Below the pieces are notes generated by a model. The model worked only from the letters and a program-made list of their open reading frames with translations. It was not told the origin of the DNA and made no database searches. Below are positions 16,921 to 25,659 of a DNA stretch of 64,000 nt, piece by piece; position 1 is the first letter of the stretch; every line of letters starts with the position of its first letter. The stretch spans positions 248,001-312,000 of the forward strand of contig JAMPUU010000017.1 in assembly GCA_030144965.1 (NCBI GenBank). The letters run 5' to 3'. The stretch comes from Nitrospira sp. BO4. Its GTDB lineage: Bacteria; Nitrospirota; Nitrospiria; Nitrospirales; Nitrospiraceae. The position numbers and the translations under genes were made by a program.

Positions 16921-19248
16921 TCAACCGTCAATCATCCGAGTCTCCTGTCCATGCATGCGCGAAAAGATTTCCCAATCGAAGGGTTTGGAAGTCAGCGCGT
17001 GTAATGGAATGGTTTCAATCGAGCCCGGCTCGCGATACGCGACCATGCAGCCGACGATGTCGTCCGGCTGTTCCACCAAACGTCTCACGGTTTCGTACGC
17101 CAATTGTTGTGCGATGGCTTTGTCCTCGGGTGTCGGAGGGGCCCCACGGAGCGTATGTCCCAGAATTGTTGCTTTGGTGGCGGGAGTGAGCGGATAGTGG
17201 CCCGGCTGCGGACAGACCTGCGGCCATTTCGAAATTTCACGGGCCACATAGTCGGGTAATCCGTGGATGCCTCCATCAGGGTGATGTTGATGGGGGGTCC
17301 GCTCGGCGACAATGAACAAATGGCTCTTGTTGGGTACCCCCAGCGATCGCTTCAGGGTTCCAAGAATCACGTCATTGATGTAGGTATCAGGGTCCGGATG
17401 TTCGTTGACCAATACCCCTTCCGCTCTCGCCTGATAGGCGCATGCCAACGCAAGGTGACCGGACCCGGCACCCATCAATTCGACAAAAAAGATGCTGCCC
17501 ATCGCGGAGCTCGTGGCCTTGAGCGATTCGATGGACTGATCCGCCAGCCGAAGGGCCGAGTGGAACCCCAACGAGACGGTCCCGCGAATGTTGTTGTCGA
17601 TCGTACCTGGGATCCCTGCCACTTGGACGCCGAACATTTCATACATCGCACGCGCGCCGCGTAAACTTCCATCGCCTCCCAATACCACCAGTGCGCCATC
17701 TCGCAGATACGGCTCCAGATTGCGGACGGCTGCCTGCTGCACCTGTTGATCCTTGAAATCCTCGAACCGGCTGCTGCCGATCGGGCTGCTGGGACGGCTG
17801 CCCATCATGCGCGTGTCCTGTTCCGAGACCTTTTCAATCCAGTTGTTGGCCAACCCCAGAAACCCGTGCCGTACGAAATAGACCTCCAGGCCGAACCGGT
17901 TGCCGGTCACCCGCAACTCTTTCAATGCCGCCCCGCCGCCCGCAAAGTCTCCGCCCGAAACAAGCGCCACCAACCTCTTGATCTGTCTAGGCTTGAGTGT
18001 CACCCGATCCCGTCGTTCCTTCTCCACTGTCAGCCAGGCATCCCGTTCCGTCCGCTCGCGTTGCGACAACCCAACTGCCGTCGAGTAGCCGGACAACTGT
18101 CCGTGCTCATAGGTCAACAGCACGACATTGTCTTGCCCTTCCTTGTATTCGCCGAACTCGGCGAAAGCCTCACTGAACGGTCGGGGGTCGAGAAAAATCA
18201 CCAGCGCCCGCAACGTCGAACTGTGCGTATAGAGACAGGCGACGGAGCCGTGATGGTCGTCTGCGAGCCGATGCACCCCGTCTACGACATTCACATACGT
18301 GTCGAAGAAGGAATTGCCGCCCGGATAACTGTAGAGCGGATGTTTGATCAGCTTCTTAGCCGTCGCCCCATCGACACCGAAGGCCTGTGCCGCTGCTTCC
18401 GCTTCCACCGATTTCTCGATGCCTGTCACCCATCCGAAATCTTGCGATTCGAGAGCATTCGCTTGTTGCGGCGCAGACGACTCCGAACCGCCGGGCGCGA
18501 GAGCTGCCACCACGCGGTGATACAGTTGGGTCGTGTTCGGGCTTCGGCTGACCAGGTGAATGAAGGTCCGCGGGTCCAGATAATTGTGGACTTGCAGATA
18601 GTCGAGCTGTTTGCCCACTACTCCGATGATCTTCGCCAAGGCCATCCCGACTGCGTCCGCCTTGACAATCCCTCGCTCCGGATCCAGACGATTGGCGAGC
18701 CGGCATCCGACACGATGCGTCTTGCTCTCTACCTGGGAGACACCGTGCCGCATGGTGAAAAGCAGAGTCCGCTGCCCCAGATCTCTCGGCAGCAGCCAAA
18801 AACGATCATCGCCGAGATCGAGGACGATCCGCCCCTCCGCCAGCTGTGGCGTCAGTTGTGTACGTGGAACGATCGCCACCGGCCGGCGGACCGTGGGCTT
18901 TTGACTGTGTCCGATCGCGGCACGAAGGAGCGGCGCGAGCTCTCCCGCCGCCAACAGTTTGTTCCATGCGGCATAGAAGACCAGTGCATCCCCGCCACAA
19001 CTCTGATCGATCACCGTTTGTCGAGCCGCCTGATATTCAGTTGCATCGGCAAATCCCTTATGGGCGCGCTGGACCAACGACAGGATGGCCGACATAGCCG
19101 CTTCGGCCCGCTCGATTCGATCCGAACTCGCCGGGGCCGGAGGTGGAAGCGTGGGATCGCCGATGCGTGCTAACCGCATCAAGGCTTCTCCATACGCAAC
19201 CAGCTTTTCAAGCGTGACAAAATTCAACGTGGCGGCGGAAGACGGCAT
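16921..19248 (-). CDS. Fusion of a histidine-phosphatase domain and a 6-phosphofructokinase domain
   Basis: 775 residues from ATG 19248 (preceded by GGTGATT; the frame extends to 19377 without an SD). Residues about 1-160: helical region without recognised family. About 160-400: histidine phosphatase (phosphoglycerate-mutase/FBPase-2 superfamily), with RHG at 167-169 (His168), the downstream YPGGNSFFDTY block and the second His in YTHSSTLRAL (His342). About 425-775: PFK domain, with SGGDFAGGGAALK, SSRFEDFKD, VVLGGDGS, PGTIDNN, FVELMGAGSG, VAERT and ATILGHTLRG. GGDGS and PGTIDN are ATP-type rather than PPi-type signatures. The family's substrate arginines R162 and R171 (E. coli PfkA numbering) appear replaced. 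By logic it recalls eukaryotic PFK-2/FBPase-2, but with a PFK-1-type kinase. Confidence 0.85.
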   Translation of the reverse strand: MPSSAATLNFVTLEKLVAYGEALMRLARIGDPTLPPPAPASSDRIERAEAAMSAILSLVQRAHKGFADATEYQAARQTVIDQSCGGDALVFYAAWNKLLAAGELAPLLRAAIGHSQKPTVRRPVAIVPRTQLTPQLAEGRIVLDLGDDRFWLLPRDLGQRTLLFTMRHGVSQVESKTHRVGCRLANRLDPERGIVKADAVGMALAKIIGVVGKQLDYLQVHNYLDPRTFIHLVSRSPNTTQLYHRVVAALAPGGSESSAPQQANALESQDFGWVTGIEKSVEAEAAAQAFGVDGATAKKLIKHPLYSYPGGNSFFDTYVNVVDGVHRLADDHHGSVACLYTHSSTLRALVIFLDPRPFSEAFAEFGEYKEGQDNVVLLTYEHGQLSGYSTAVGLSQRERTERDAWLTVEKERRDRVTLKPRQIKRLVALVSGGDFAGGGAALKELRVTGNRFGLEVYFVRHGFLGLANNWIEKVSEQDTRMMGSRPSSPIGSSRFEDFKDQQVQQAAVRNLEPYLRDGALVVLGGDGSLRGARAMYEMFGVQVAGIPGTIDNNIRGTVSLGFHSALRLADQSIESLKATSSAMGSIFFVELMGAGSGHLALACAYQARAEGVLVNEHPDPDTYINDVILGTLKRSLGVPNKSHLFIVAERTPHQHHPDGGIHGLPDYVAREISKWPQVCPQPGHYPLTPATKATILGHTLRGAPPTPEDKAIAQQLAYETVRRLVEQPDDIVGCMVAYREPGSIETIPLHALTSKPFDWEIFSRMHGQETRMIDG

Positions 19249-19731
19249 AATCACCCAGGCGGCTGTGCGGATACAAAACGAACGTCTATCTTTCTTGAAC
19301 TTTCCATAAGACGATGTCAAGCCGGAGCGGTCAGTCGAATGCGATCGAATACGAGCGTGTGAAATGCGGAAGCCCATGCGTGCGTGATTGAAGTGCTGCG
19401 GGGATCAATGTGTCTGGATGGTCCACCAAGAAAAGCACAAGAGAGGGACGGCAAGACCAAATAAGGTACAGGAAGTTGGACGATTCAATCAAGCACCTTT
19501 CCATGGTGGTGTTCAACACTGTTGATCTCCCATCTCCAACAGGCTACTCTCCGGCAAACACAGCGTATCTATTTCTTATGCGATTGACCGTCCCAGCCGT
19601 GAACAATCTTATCAATGTTGTCGGAAGCTAGGAATTTCCCGAGTCCTCTTTTATGAATTGGCTTGGTACAAGGACGCATGCAGGAGGCAAACCTTAACAA
19701 ACCTTAGTCACAACTTCTGGAGGATGATGCT
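19249..19731. other. Divergent intergenic region, no gene seen
   Basis: Nearly 480 bp between the PFK fusion (minus) and the radical SAM gene (plus). Frames on both strands are short, lack SDs and look non-coding. A perfect -35 hexamer TTGACA on the minus strand (19315-19320) lies about 70 bp before the PFK start chosen here, but no good -10 follows at 16-18 bp. It lies inside the longer PFK reading frame, which supports the shorter start. Near the plus gene are the AAACCTTA direct repeats listed separately. Confidence 0.4.
19689..19706 (+). repeat. Tandem AAACCTTA direct repeat upstream of the radical SAM gene
   Basis: Two exact copies of AAACCTTA (19689-19696 and 19699-19706) with a 10-bp period, 25 bp before the start codon. 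Direct repeats one helical turn apart are typical of OmpR-family response-regulator sites. Regulator unknown; could be chance. Confidence 0.35.
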
Positions 19732-21207
19732 ATGGGGCACTATAAGATCGGTCTCATTATTCCGCATCCCGAAGATCAGAAATGGGACTCGGTCTGGAAG
19801 TTGTTCCGCACACCCAATCTCAATCTCCCTACCCTCGCCGCGTTGATCCCGGAAGACGAATGGGACATTGAGATCCAAGACGAGATTGTCGGTCCCCTCG
19901 ATTTTACCCGCGATTATGATTTGGTCTTTATCACCGTCACGACCGTCGTGGCCATTCGGGCTTACGAGGTCGCTCGACTCTTCCGTGACCGCGGCGCCAA
20001 GGTGGTGCTCGGCGGAATTCATCCGTCAACGATGCCGGATGAAGCGATCCAGCACGCCGACTCAGTCGTGATCGGCGAAGGAGAGTTGACTGTGCCGAGG
20101 CTGATCGAAGACTTCAAGAAAGGCAAGATGCAACCGCAGTACCGAATGCCATACATGGTTGAACAGTGGGATGCGAAGCCGCCCCGTTGGGATCTCCTGC
20201 CTCCCGGCTATATGTTCAGGGATGCACTGACGGCGACCAGAGGGTGTAATTACCGCTGCACCTTCTGCTCTATCCATTTGGCGTTAGGAGGCGGTCAGTA
20301 TGGATTCCGGAAAAAACCACCGGCCGATGTTGTGAAGCTCGTCGAGAAGATGAACGGGCCGATGGTGATGTTTTGGGACGACGACTTGCTCTCCGATCCG
20401 GCCTATACACGAGAGCTCTGCCAGGCTATGAAGCCTCTCGGAAAGAAATGGATGAGCCAAATGAGCGCAACCTATGTCGCTCATCATCCCGAGTTGCTCA
20501 AGACATTGAAAGAGTCCGGTTGCTCGGCGATGTTCATGGGAATTGAATCCATCAACCAGGATTCGCTTAAGTCCGTCGACAAACAAAATCAGGCGAAGCT
20601 GTATGAGGAGATGATCAAGCGCATTCATGACCAGGGCATCGATATCCATGCAGGCTTTATCTGTGGCTTGGATCATGAGGATGTCTATGACTTCGAGCGC
20701 ACGGCGGAATGGGCGACCAAGATGGGGTTGGCCGGGGCGCTTTGGCGTATCATGACTCCCTATCCTGGCACCAAGCAGTTCGCCGAGCTCAAGGCTGCCG
20801 GCCGCATTCTCACGGAGAACTGGACCGCCTACACCGGCGAGCACGTCGTGTACAAACCGGCCAAGATGACCGTCGAGCAACTGTACTGGGGGCACAAGTG
20901 GGCCAAGGGCCAGTTCTATTCGTTTCGTTCCATCGGACAGAGAGCCGTCCAGAGGGCATCTCAGAACGGCTTTGGCGAGCTCCTCAATATCGCCGGATGC
21001 GGGTTGGGTTATCGCTCCATGTTTCACCTGGCGGCGGATTCTGCTCCCGTCAATGTGTACCGGGATATGGATCACTTGCCGCCTCAGGAGGAGCCGATCG
21101 CTTACCGGTTCCCCTATCCGCCAAAGAAACGGTTCAGCTTTATCACCGATCGCCTGGATCAGGTCCGCTCAAAGATCCAACCGCGACCGAGGGTCAATAA
21201 GTGTTGA
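19732..21207 (+). CDS. B12-binding-domain radical SAM enzyme, substrate unknown
   Basis: 491 residues, preceded by GGAGGATG. Residues about 5-135 form a cobalamin-binding Rossmann-like domain of the BchE/HpnP type. The radical SAM core follows, with the [4Fe-4S] cysteines C172, C176 and C179 in RGCNYRCTFC. Downstream are conserved elements of B12-radical SAM proteins: FWDDDLLSDP, GIESINQDSLKSVDKQ, HAGFICGLDHED and MTPYPGTKQF. The C-terminal about 120 residues carry an unassigned helical domain. Family members do methylation, ring closure or C-C chemistry on lipids and cofactors. Neighbours do not reveal the substrate: a secreted adhesin-E-like gene follows by about 46 bp. Confidence 0.85.
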   Translation: MGHYKIGLIIPHPEDQKWDSVWKLFRTPNLNLPTLAALIPEDEWDIEIQDEIVGPLDFTRDYDLVFITVTTVVAIRAYEVARLFRDRGAKVVLGGIHPSTMPDEAIQHADSVVIGEGELTVPRLIEDFKKGKMQPQYRMPYMVEQWDAKPPRWDLLPPGYMFRDALTATRGCNYRCTFCSIHLALGGGQYGFRKKPPADVVKLVEKMNGPMVMFWDDDLLSDPAYTRELCQAMKPLGKKWMSQMSATYVAHHPELLKTLKESGCSAMFMGIESINQDSLKSVDKQNQAKLYEEMIKRIHDQGIDIHAGFICGLDHEDVYDFERTAEWATKMGLAGALWRIMTPYPGTKQFAELKAAGRILTENWTAYTGEHVVYKPAKMTVEQLYWGHKWAKGQFYSFRSIGQRAVQRASQNGFGELLNIAGCGLGYRSMFHLAADSAPVNVYRDMDHLPPQEEPIAYRFPYPPKKRFSFITDRLDQVRSKIQPRPRVNKC

Positions 21208-21253
21208 GTGGGTATCAGCCGGGTCCTCTGCTCGCGAGGACGTGATCGTGTAT

Positions 21254-21670
21254 ATGTCCCGGTCAGGTTTCTGGCTTGCCATTGTGATGCTCGCCTTGGT
21301 GCATCAACCCACAGAGGCCGGGTGGGTGGCAATCGATCGGCAATACCAATCACCAGGCTTACAAACCGTCTATGTCGATCCCGACAGCGTCCGTCGAGAA
21401 GGCCACCTGGTAACCCTCTTGGCGTTGATTGACTGGAACTGGATGCAGGGGAATAGATCCCCGACGCGATTTTATTCCACCAAGTTCACCAAACAGTTTG
21501 ATTGTGCCGAGAAGCAAGTTCGGACCCTGGCCGCTACAGATTTCTACGGCCATATGGGAACAGCTCACCCGGTTGGAGGTACCGGTCTATCCAGTGAAGG
21601 ACACTGGTCCGCCATCCAGCCGGAAAGCGTCAATCAAGGCTTGTGGGAAGTCGCCTGTGGAAAGGGGTAA
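21254..21670 (+). CDS. Secreted surface-adhesin-E-like protein
   Basis: 138 residues from ATG 21254; in-frame GTGs at 21248 and 21242 are alternatives, with GAGG at 21236. A signal peptide ends near TEA (about residue 22). The mature sequence WVAIDRQYQSPGLQTVYVD..SVRREGHLVTLLALIDW, followed by a paired-Cys region (QFDCAEKQVRTLAATDFY and WEVACGKG), matches the adhesin-E/CNP1-like family of small periplasmic or surface proteins, function unsettled. Probably co-transcribed with the radical SAM gene. Convergent with mtnA. Confidence 0.72.
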   Translation: MSRSGFWLAIVMLALVHQPTEAGWVAIDRQYQSPGLQTVYVDPDSVRREGHLVTLLALIDWNWMQGNRSPTRFYSTKFTKQFDCAEKQVRTLAATDFYGHMGTAHPVGGTGLSSEGHWSAIQPESVNQGLWEVACGKG

Positions 21671-21688
21671 GCGTACGAATCCGATCTC

Positions 21689-22720
21689 TTATCTGGTGAA
21701 ATGTTCACCAATCTCACGAGGTTTGAAGACGCCTCGCTCGGTGATGATAGCGGTAATGAGCTCGGCTGGTGTCACATCAAAGGCAGGGTTGTAGACAGCG
21801 ACATCTTTGGGTGCGACCGGATGGCTGCCGTGAATCATGGTCACTTCGGATGGATTCCGCTGCTCGATCGGTATCTGCTCGCCGGATTTCGTCTTCAGAT
21901 CGATGGTCGAATAGGGGGCCGCGACATAGAATGGAATGTTGTGCGCTTTGGCCAACACCGCGAGTGAATAGGTCCCGATCTTATTGGCCACATCGCCATT
22001 CGCCGCAATTCTATCGGCTCCGACCACACAGAGATGGATTCTCCCCTGCTTCATGAGTGTGCCGGCCATATTGTCGGTGATCAGTGTGACCGGTATCTGA
22101 TCCTGCATAAGTTCCCAAGCCGTCAGTCTCGAACCTTGAAGTACGGGGCGAGTTTCATCGGCAATCACTTTGATTTTCTTACCTTGTTCCCATGCAGCAC
22201 GGATCACCCCTAATGCGGTTCCATAGCCGGCCGTCGCAAGCGAACCGGCATTACAGTGAGTGAGAATCGTCTGCCCATCCAGAATAAGTTCGGCTCCGTG
22301 CCGGCCCATGGCCTTGCAGAGCTCGATATCTTCTTCAAGTATAGCTTGAGCTTCACCAATCAGTGCGTGCTTTATGGATGCGATGGGATGAGCCTGTAAT
22401 GACTCAAGCTTCCGTCTCATCCGTTCAATGGCCCAAAACAGATTCACCGCAGTCGGCCTCGTCGAAGCCAGATCATCGCAAATCCTGTGAACCTCCTGCG
22501 CGAAGGTAGGATAGTCGGTTGCGTCGATTGCTTGAGCACCGAGAGCGACGCCCAGGGCGGCCGTCACGCCGATGGCCGGCGCCCCACGGACCTTCAATGT
22601 GCGGATGGCATCCGCCACTGTCTGGTAATCACGGCAGTCGAGGAACTCCACCTGCTCCGGAAGCCGTGTCTGATCGAGCAAACGGACACTGCCATTTTTC
22701 CATTCAACGGTTGGAACCAT
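21689..22720 (-). CDS. mtnA: S-methyl-5-thioribose-1-phosphate isomerase
   Basis: Methionine-salvage enzyme converting methylthioribose-1-phosphate to methylthioribulose-1-phosphate; eIF2B-like fold. 343 residues from ATG 22720 ([10 protein letters not shown]). Diagnostic blocks: [38 protein letters not shown] with the catalytic Cys, and the acid in [20 protein letters not shown]. It is the last gene of the long minus-strand run, 41 bp after the WecA-like gene. It may be read through from the polysaccharide operon, but its function is unrelated. No other methionine-salvage gene is near. Confidence 0.93.
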   Translation of the reverse strand: MVPTVEWKNGSVRLLDQTRLPEQVEFLDCRDYQTVADAIRTLKVRGAPAIGVTAALGVALGAQAIDATDYPTFAQEVHRICDDLASTRPTAVNLFWAIERMRRKLESLQAHPIASIKHALIGEAQAILEEDIELCKAMGRHGAELILDGQTILTHCNAGSLATAGYGTALGVIRAAWEQGKKIKVIADETRPVLQGSRLTAWELMQDQIPVTLITDNMAGTLMKQGRIHLCVVGADRIAANGDVANKIGTYSLAVLAKAHNIPFYVAAPYSTIDLKTKSGEQIPIEQRNPSEVTMIHGSHPVAPKDVAVYNPAFDVTPAELITAIITERGVFKPREIGEHFTR

Positions 22721-22761
22721 AGAAGAATCTTCTAGCGGGAATGGAGAAGGAGTGCAAGCCC

Positions 22762-23928
22762 TTAGAGGCGGCGACCACTGACTTCCAGGACGGTGATCAT
22801 CGCGGCAATCAACCCGGCTTGAATGAGCAGGACCACTGCCTCCATCGTGCCGGCGTGCCGAAGGGCCAGCGCAGCCAGCCCAAGACAGATCGTGAAGAGA
22901 AAAATCATGGCGACGCTGGCTTGGCGCGAGCCAAGAGCGCGCTCCAGGCGGTGGTGCAGATGGTCTTTCCCGACATAGTCCAGCCAATCCTTCACGGATT
23001 TGACCTTTCCGGTGACGATACGCTCCACGGTGATATGAATCATGTCGTAGATGAGCACGCCGAAGATCAGCAAGGGATTGCTGAAGGATACAATCGGGCT
23101 GGAATCGGCCCAGTTGCCCTTCACGGCCAAACAGGCCAATGTGAATCCGATGAAGGTCGATCCGCCGTCACCTAAGAAAATGACGGCCGGCTTTGCCCCT
23201 CGAAAATTGTACGGCAGAAACCCAAGACCTGCTCCGATCATGGCAATCGCGAGCCAACCCAGCCCTGCTTGGTTCGTCTCAAATGCGACGACGCCCATGA
23301 ACCCGGCCATCAGAACGGCAAGGCCGGTGGCCAGTCCATCCATGCCGTCGAAGAAGTTGAACGCATTCGTAATGCCAACGATCCAGAGAAGCGTCAGGAA
23401 GATATTGGCCATATCACCCGGCAGTCCGGCAGGACAGAGCGTCAAGACTTTGCCTGAAGCAATGACGATTCCCGCAGCCAGCAATTGTCCAAGCAGTTTG
23501 ACTGAAGCCGGCAGCTCTCGAATATCGTCGAGCACTCCGATGACGAGCAGCAGAGACCCAGCCGCCAGAATCGCCACCATCCAATCAGGCACGATGGAGT
23601 TGAGGAGTATCGATCCGACAAAGCCGGCATACAGAGCGAGCCCGCCAAGCCGCGGAGTCGGAACCACATGAATCTTTCGATTGGTTGGTTGATCGACAAG
23701 ATTCCATCGATGGCCGATCCATACCATCAACGGCGTCAAGGCTCCGGTTCCAAGAAACGCGAACAGAAAAATATAGAGCCACCGGAGGCCTTCGAGTTGG
23801 AAGAGGTCTCGAACAGCGGGAATCGCCAGCGCGACGGTGCCCAGCGCCGCGCCGGAAATCAGCGGAGTAATCCAGCGCCAGGTGGTGGCTGTAAATGGAA
23901 TTGCCAGGTCCGATTGGGTTGCCTTCAT
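22762..23928 (-). CDS. WecA/MraY-family undecaprenyl-phosphate sugar-1-phosphate transferase
   Basis: Polytopic priming enzyme that moves a HexNAc-1-phosphate from UDP-sugar to undecaprenyl phosphate, starting a polysaccharide repeat on the cytoplasmic face. 388 residues from ATG 23928, overlapping the aminotransferase stop by 4 bp. Landmarks: [27 protein letters not shown] with the DD pair, [17 protein letters not shown], the [16 protein letters not shown] motif, and [10 protein letters not shown], the His-rich cytoplasmic loop typical of the WecA branch. About 11 membrane helices. It is the only priming transferase in the operon, so it likely sets the first sugar of the polymer. Confidence 0.88.
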   Translation of the reverse strand: MKATQSDLAIPFTATTWRWITPLISGAALGTVALAIPAVRDLFQLEGLRWLYIFLFAFLGTGALTPLMVWIGHRWNLVDQPTNRKIHVVPTPRLGGLALYAGFVGSILLNSIVPDWMVAILAAGSLLLVIGVLDDIRELPASVKLLGQLLAAGIVIASGKVLTLCPAGLPGDMANIFLTLLWIVGITNAFNFFDGMDGLATGLAVLMAGFMGVVAFETNQAGLGWLAIAMIGAGLGFLPYNFRGAKPAVIFLGDGGSTFIGFTLACLAVKGNWADSSPIVSFSNPLLIFGVLIYDMIHITVERIVTGKVKSVKDWLDYVGKDHLHHRLERALGSRQASVAMIFLFTICLGLAALALRHAGTMEAVVLLIQAGLIAAMITVLEVSGRRL

Positions 23929-24986
23929 AACCACTCCGACCGTAATGCCACATGCACCTGGGCCACTTCCTCGTCGGTCATCGCCGGAAACAGTGGGATG
24001 GAGAGTGCGGTCCGTTCCGCCTCTTCTGCGGAGGGAAACCCATCCAACCCAAGATAGCGATGAAGCGACCGGAATACCGGCTTCCGACATTGGATGCCTT
24101 GGGCCTCAAATCGAGCGATCACCTTATTCAGTCCATCCACCTGCTCTGCCATCCCAGGCAGACGTACGACAAAGCGATAATAGGCATGAGTGTACCCGGT
24201 CGGTACGATCGGGGGAACCAATTCTGCGCTCGCCAGCGACGTTCGGTAATCGTGAGCCAGCCATTTCCGCCGCTCAAGGAAAGATCCTAACCGCCCCAGC
24301 TGCGCCAAACCGATCGCAGCCTGGAGATTCGTCATTTTTAAATTTGTCGAGCCGGGGCGGAGAGATGGTGTTTCGTCATACTCTCTGAGCCTGCGGGCTC
24401 GTTCCAACAAGCCTTCATCCCGCGATAACACCATGCCACCCTCGCCGGTGCAGAGCAACTTCGTGGCATAGAACGAACAGACCGTCAAAATCCCAACCGA
24501 CCCTACGGATCTCCCCTGCTCCATTGCCCCCAGCGTTTGCGCACAGTCTTCAATGATAGGAATTCCCAACTCCTGGAGCGCCGTCAAATTGGCGGGCAGC
24601 CCGAACAGATGCGGCACAATCAACGCTTTGGTCTTCGAGCTCACGGCTTTACGCGCCGCCGACGGATCGATATTAAACGTATCCAGTTCGATGTCCACTA
24701 AGCGTGGCCTGGCTCCGACACGCTCGGTTGCCAACATCGGCGCAGCACAGACATAGCTTGGGAGGAGCACCTCATCGCCCGGGCCAATTCCCAATACTCG
24801 GAGGGCGACTTCCAATGCGGCCGTTCCGGAGGTCACCGCCACTCCACCGGACAGGCCGAAATACGCCGCCATCCCCCGCTCGAACTGCTCGACGACACCT
24901 CCTTGAGCGAGCTGGCGAGATTGAAGCACCTCAACCGCCGCACGAATGTCGTCCGCTTCAATGGAAGGTCGTGAATGTGGAATCAT
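23925..24986 (-). CDS. DegT/DnrJ/EryC1/StrS-family sugar aminotransferase
   Basis: PLP enzyme (353 aa) that usually transaminates a nucleotide-linked keto-sugar. Visible features: GTAALEVALRVLGIGPGDEV, the PLP-contacting Asp147 in IIEDCAQTLG, the Schiff-base lysine K176 in SFYATKLLCTGEGG, and the C-terminal YYRFVVRLP. It overlaps the WecA-like gene by 4 bp (ATGA). Together with the upstream PIG-L deacetylase and WbqC genes it points to an amino or N-acyl-amino sugar in the polymer. The cognate dehydratase or epimerase is not in the window. Confidence 0.88.
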   Translation of the reverse strand: MIPHSRPSIEADDIRAAVEVLQSRQLAQGGVVEQFERGMAAYFGLSGGVAVTSGTAALEVALRVLGIGPGDEVLLPSYVCAAPMLATERVGARPRLVDIELDTFNIDPSAARKAVSSKTKALIVPHLFGLPANLTALQELGIPIIEDCAQTLGAMEQGRSVGSVGILTVCSFYATKLLCTGEGGMVLSRDEGLLERARRLREYDETPSLRPGSTNLKMTNLQAAIGLAQLGRLGSFLERRKWLAHDYRTSLASAELVPPIVPTGYTHAYYRFVVRLPGMAEQVDGLNKVIARFEAQGIQCRKPVFRSLHRYLGLDGFPSAEEAERTALSIPLFPAMTDEEVAQVHVALRSEWL

Positions 24987-25000
24987 CGTTCTAACGTCAA

Positions 25001-25648
25001 TCAGACCCCGATGTTGATAAACAATCGCAGAGGGAGAAATCCTTCCGCTGTCCGCACGCGGCCTTGGATACCGCGAAAATGCGCCGACGACCTGACCAGA
25101 TCGGCGATGCTCAGCCCTTCGATGTTGGTCTTCTTCACCTGCGAGGCATGCGCTTCCAGCGATTGAATTTTGCGGTCCAACGCCTGCTGAATATCCACAA
25201 AGACCGTCGGCGCAAAATTTTGCGTGGTCGGTCCTTCATAAAACAGGACGTTCTTCGTGTATCGTGTGGCGGTAATCGTGCTCATCGCCAAATGCCGATG
25301 GTCTTGATGCGTATCATCATGGTAATGAACAAAAATAAAATGAGGTTCGATCTTTCGCACAATCTCCTCGACGGTTTGGATCAGTTCACGCCCGAGAGGA
25401 ACTTCGGTATCCTCGTAGCCTCCCCAGAACACTTCTTCGGCTTGAAGCAATTTGGCCGCCCGCTCTTGCTCCTGCTTGCGCACCGCCGTCTGACCACCGG
25501 CTCCACCTTGTGTCATAACCATGAGAAAAATGCGATGGCCATTCTCGGCATACTTGATCAATGTCCCGCCGCATCCTACTTCGATGTCGTCCGGATGGGC
25601 CCCCAGTGCGAGAATGCGCATCGGTTCTTTGACATCGGTGCTCCTCAT
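25001..25648 (-). CDS. PIG-L-family zinc-dependent N-deacetylase
   Basis: 215 residues; AGGAGG lies 7 bp before ATG 25648. The zinc motif AHPDDIE at 17-23 and the distal THQDHRHLA are intact, typical of GlcNAc-PI/LmbE-type deacetylases. It likely removes an acetyl from a sugar or sugar nucleotide during polymer assembly; which one is unknown. It sits between WbqC and the aminotransferase with 11-14 bp spacing. Confidence 0.87.
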   Translation of the reverse strand: MRSTDVKEPMRILALGAHPDDIEVGCGGTLIKYAENGHRIFLMVMTQGGAGGQTAVRKQEQERAAKLLQAEEVFWGGYEDTEVPLGRELIQTVEEIVRKIEPHFIFVHYHDDTHQDHRHLAMSTITATRYTKNVLFYEGPTTQNFAPTVFVDIQQALDRKIQSLEAHASQVKKTNIEGLSIADLVRSSAHFRGIQGRVRTAEGFLPLRLFINIGV

Positions 25649-25659
25649 GCCCGTCCCTC

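Noticed and set aside
17746-19173. 475-codon open frame antisense to the PFK fusion
   Set aside because: No SD, composition is arginine/proline-rich as expected for the complement of a GC-rich gene, and the opposite strand encodes clear PFK and phosphatase motifs.
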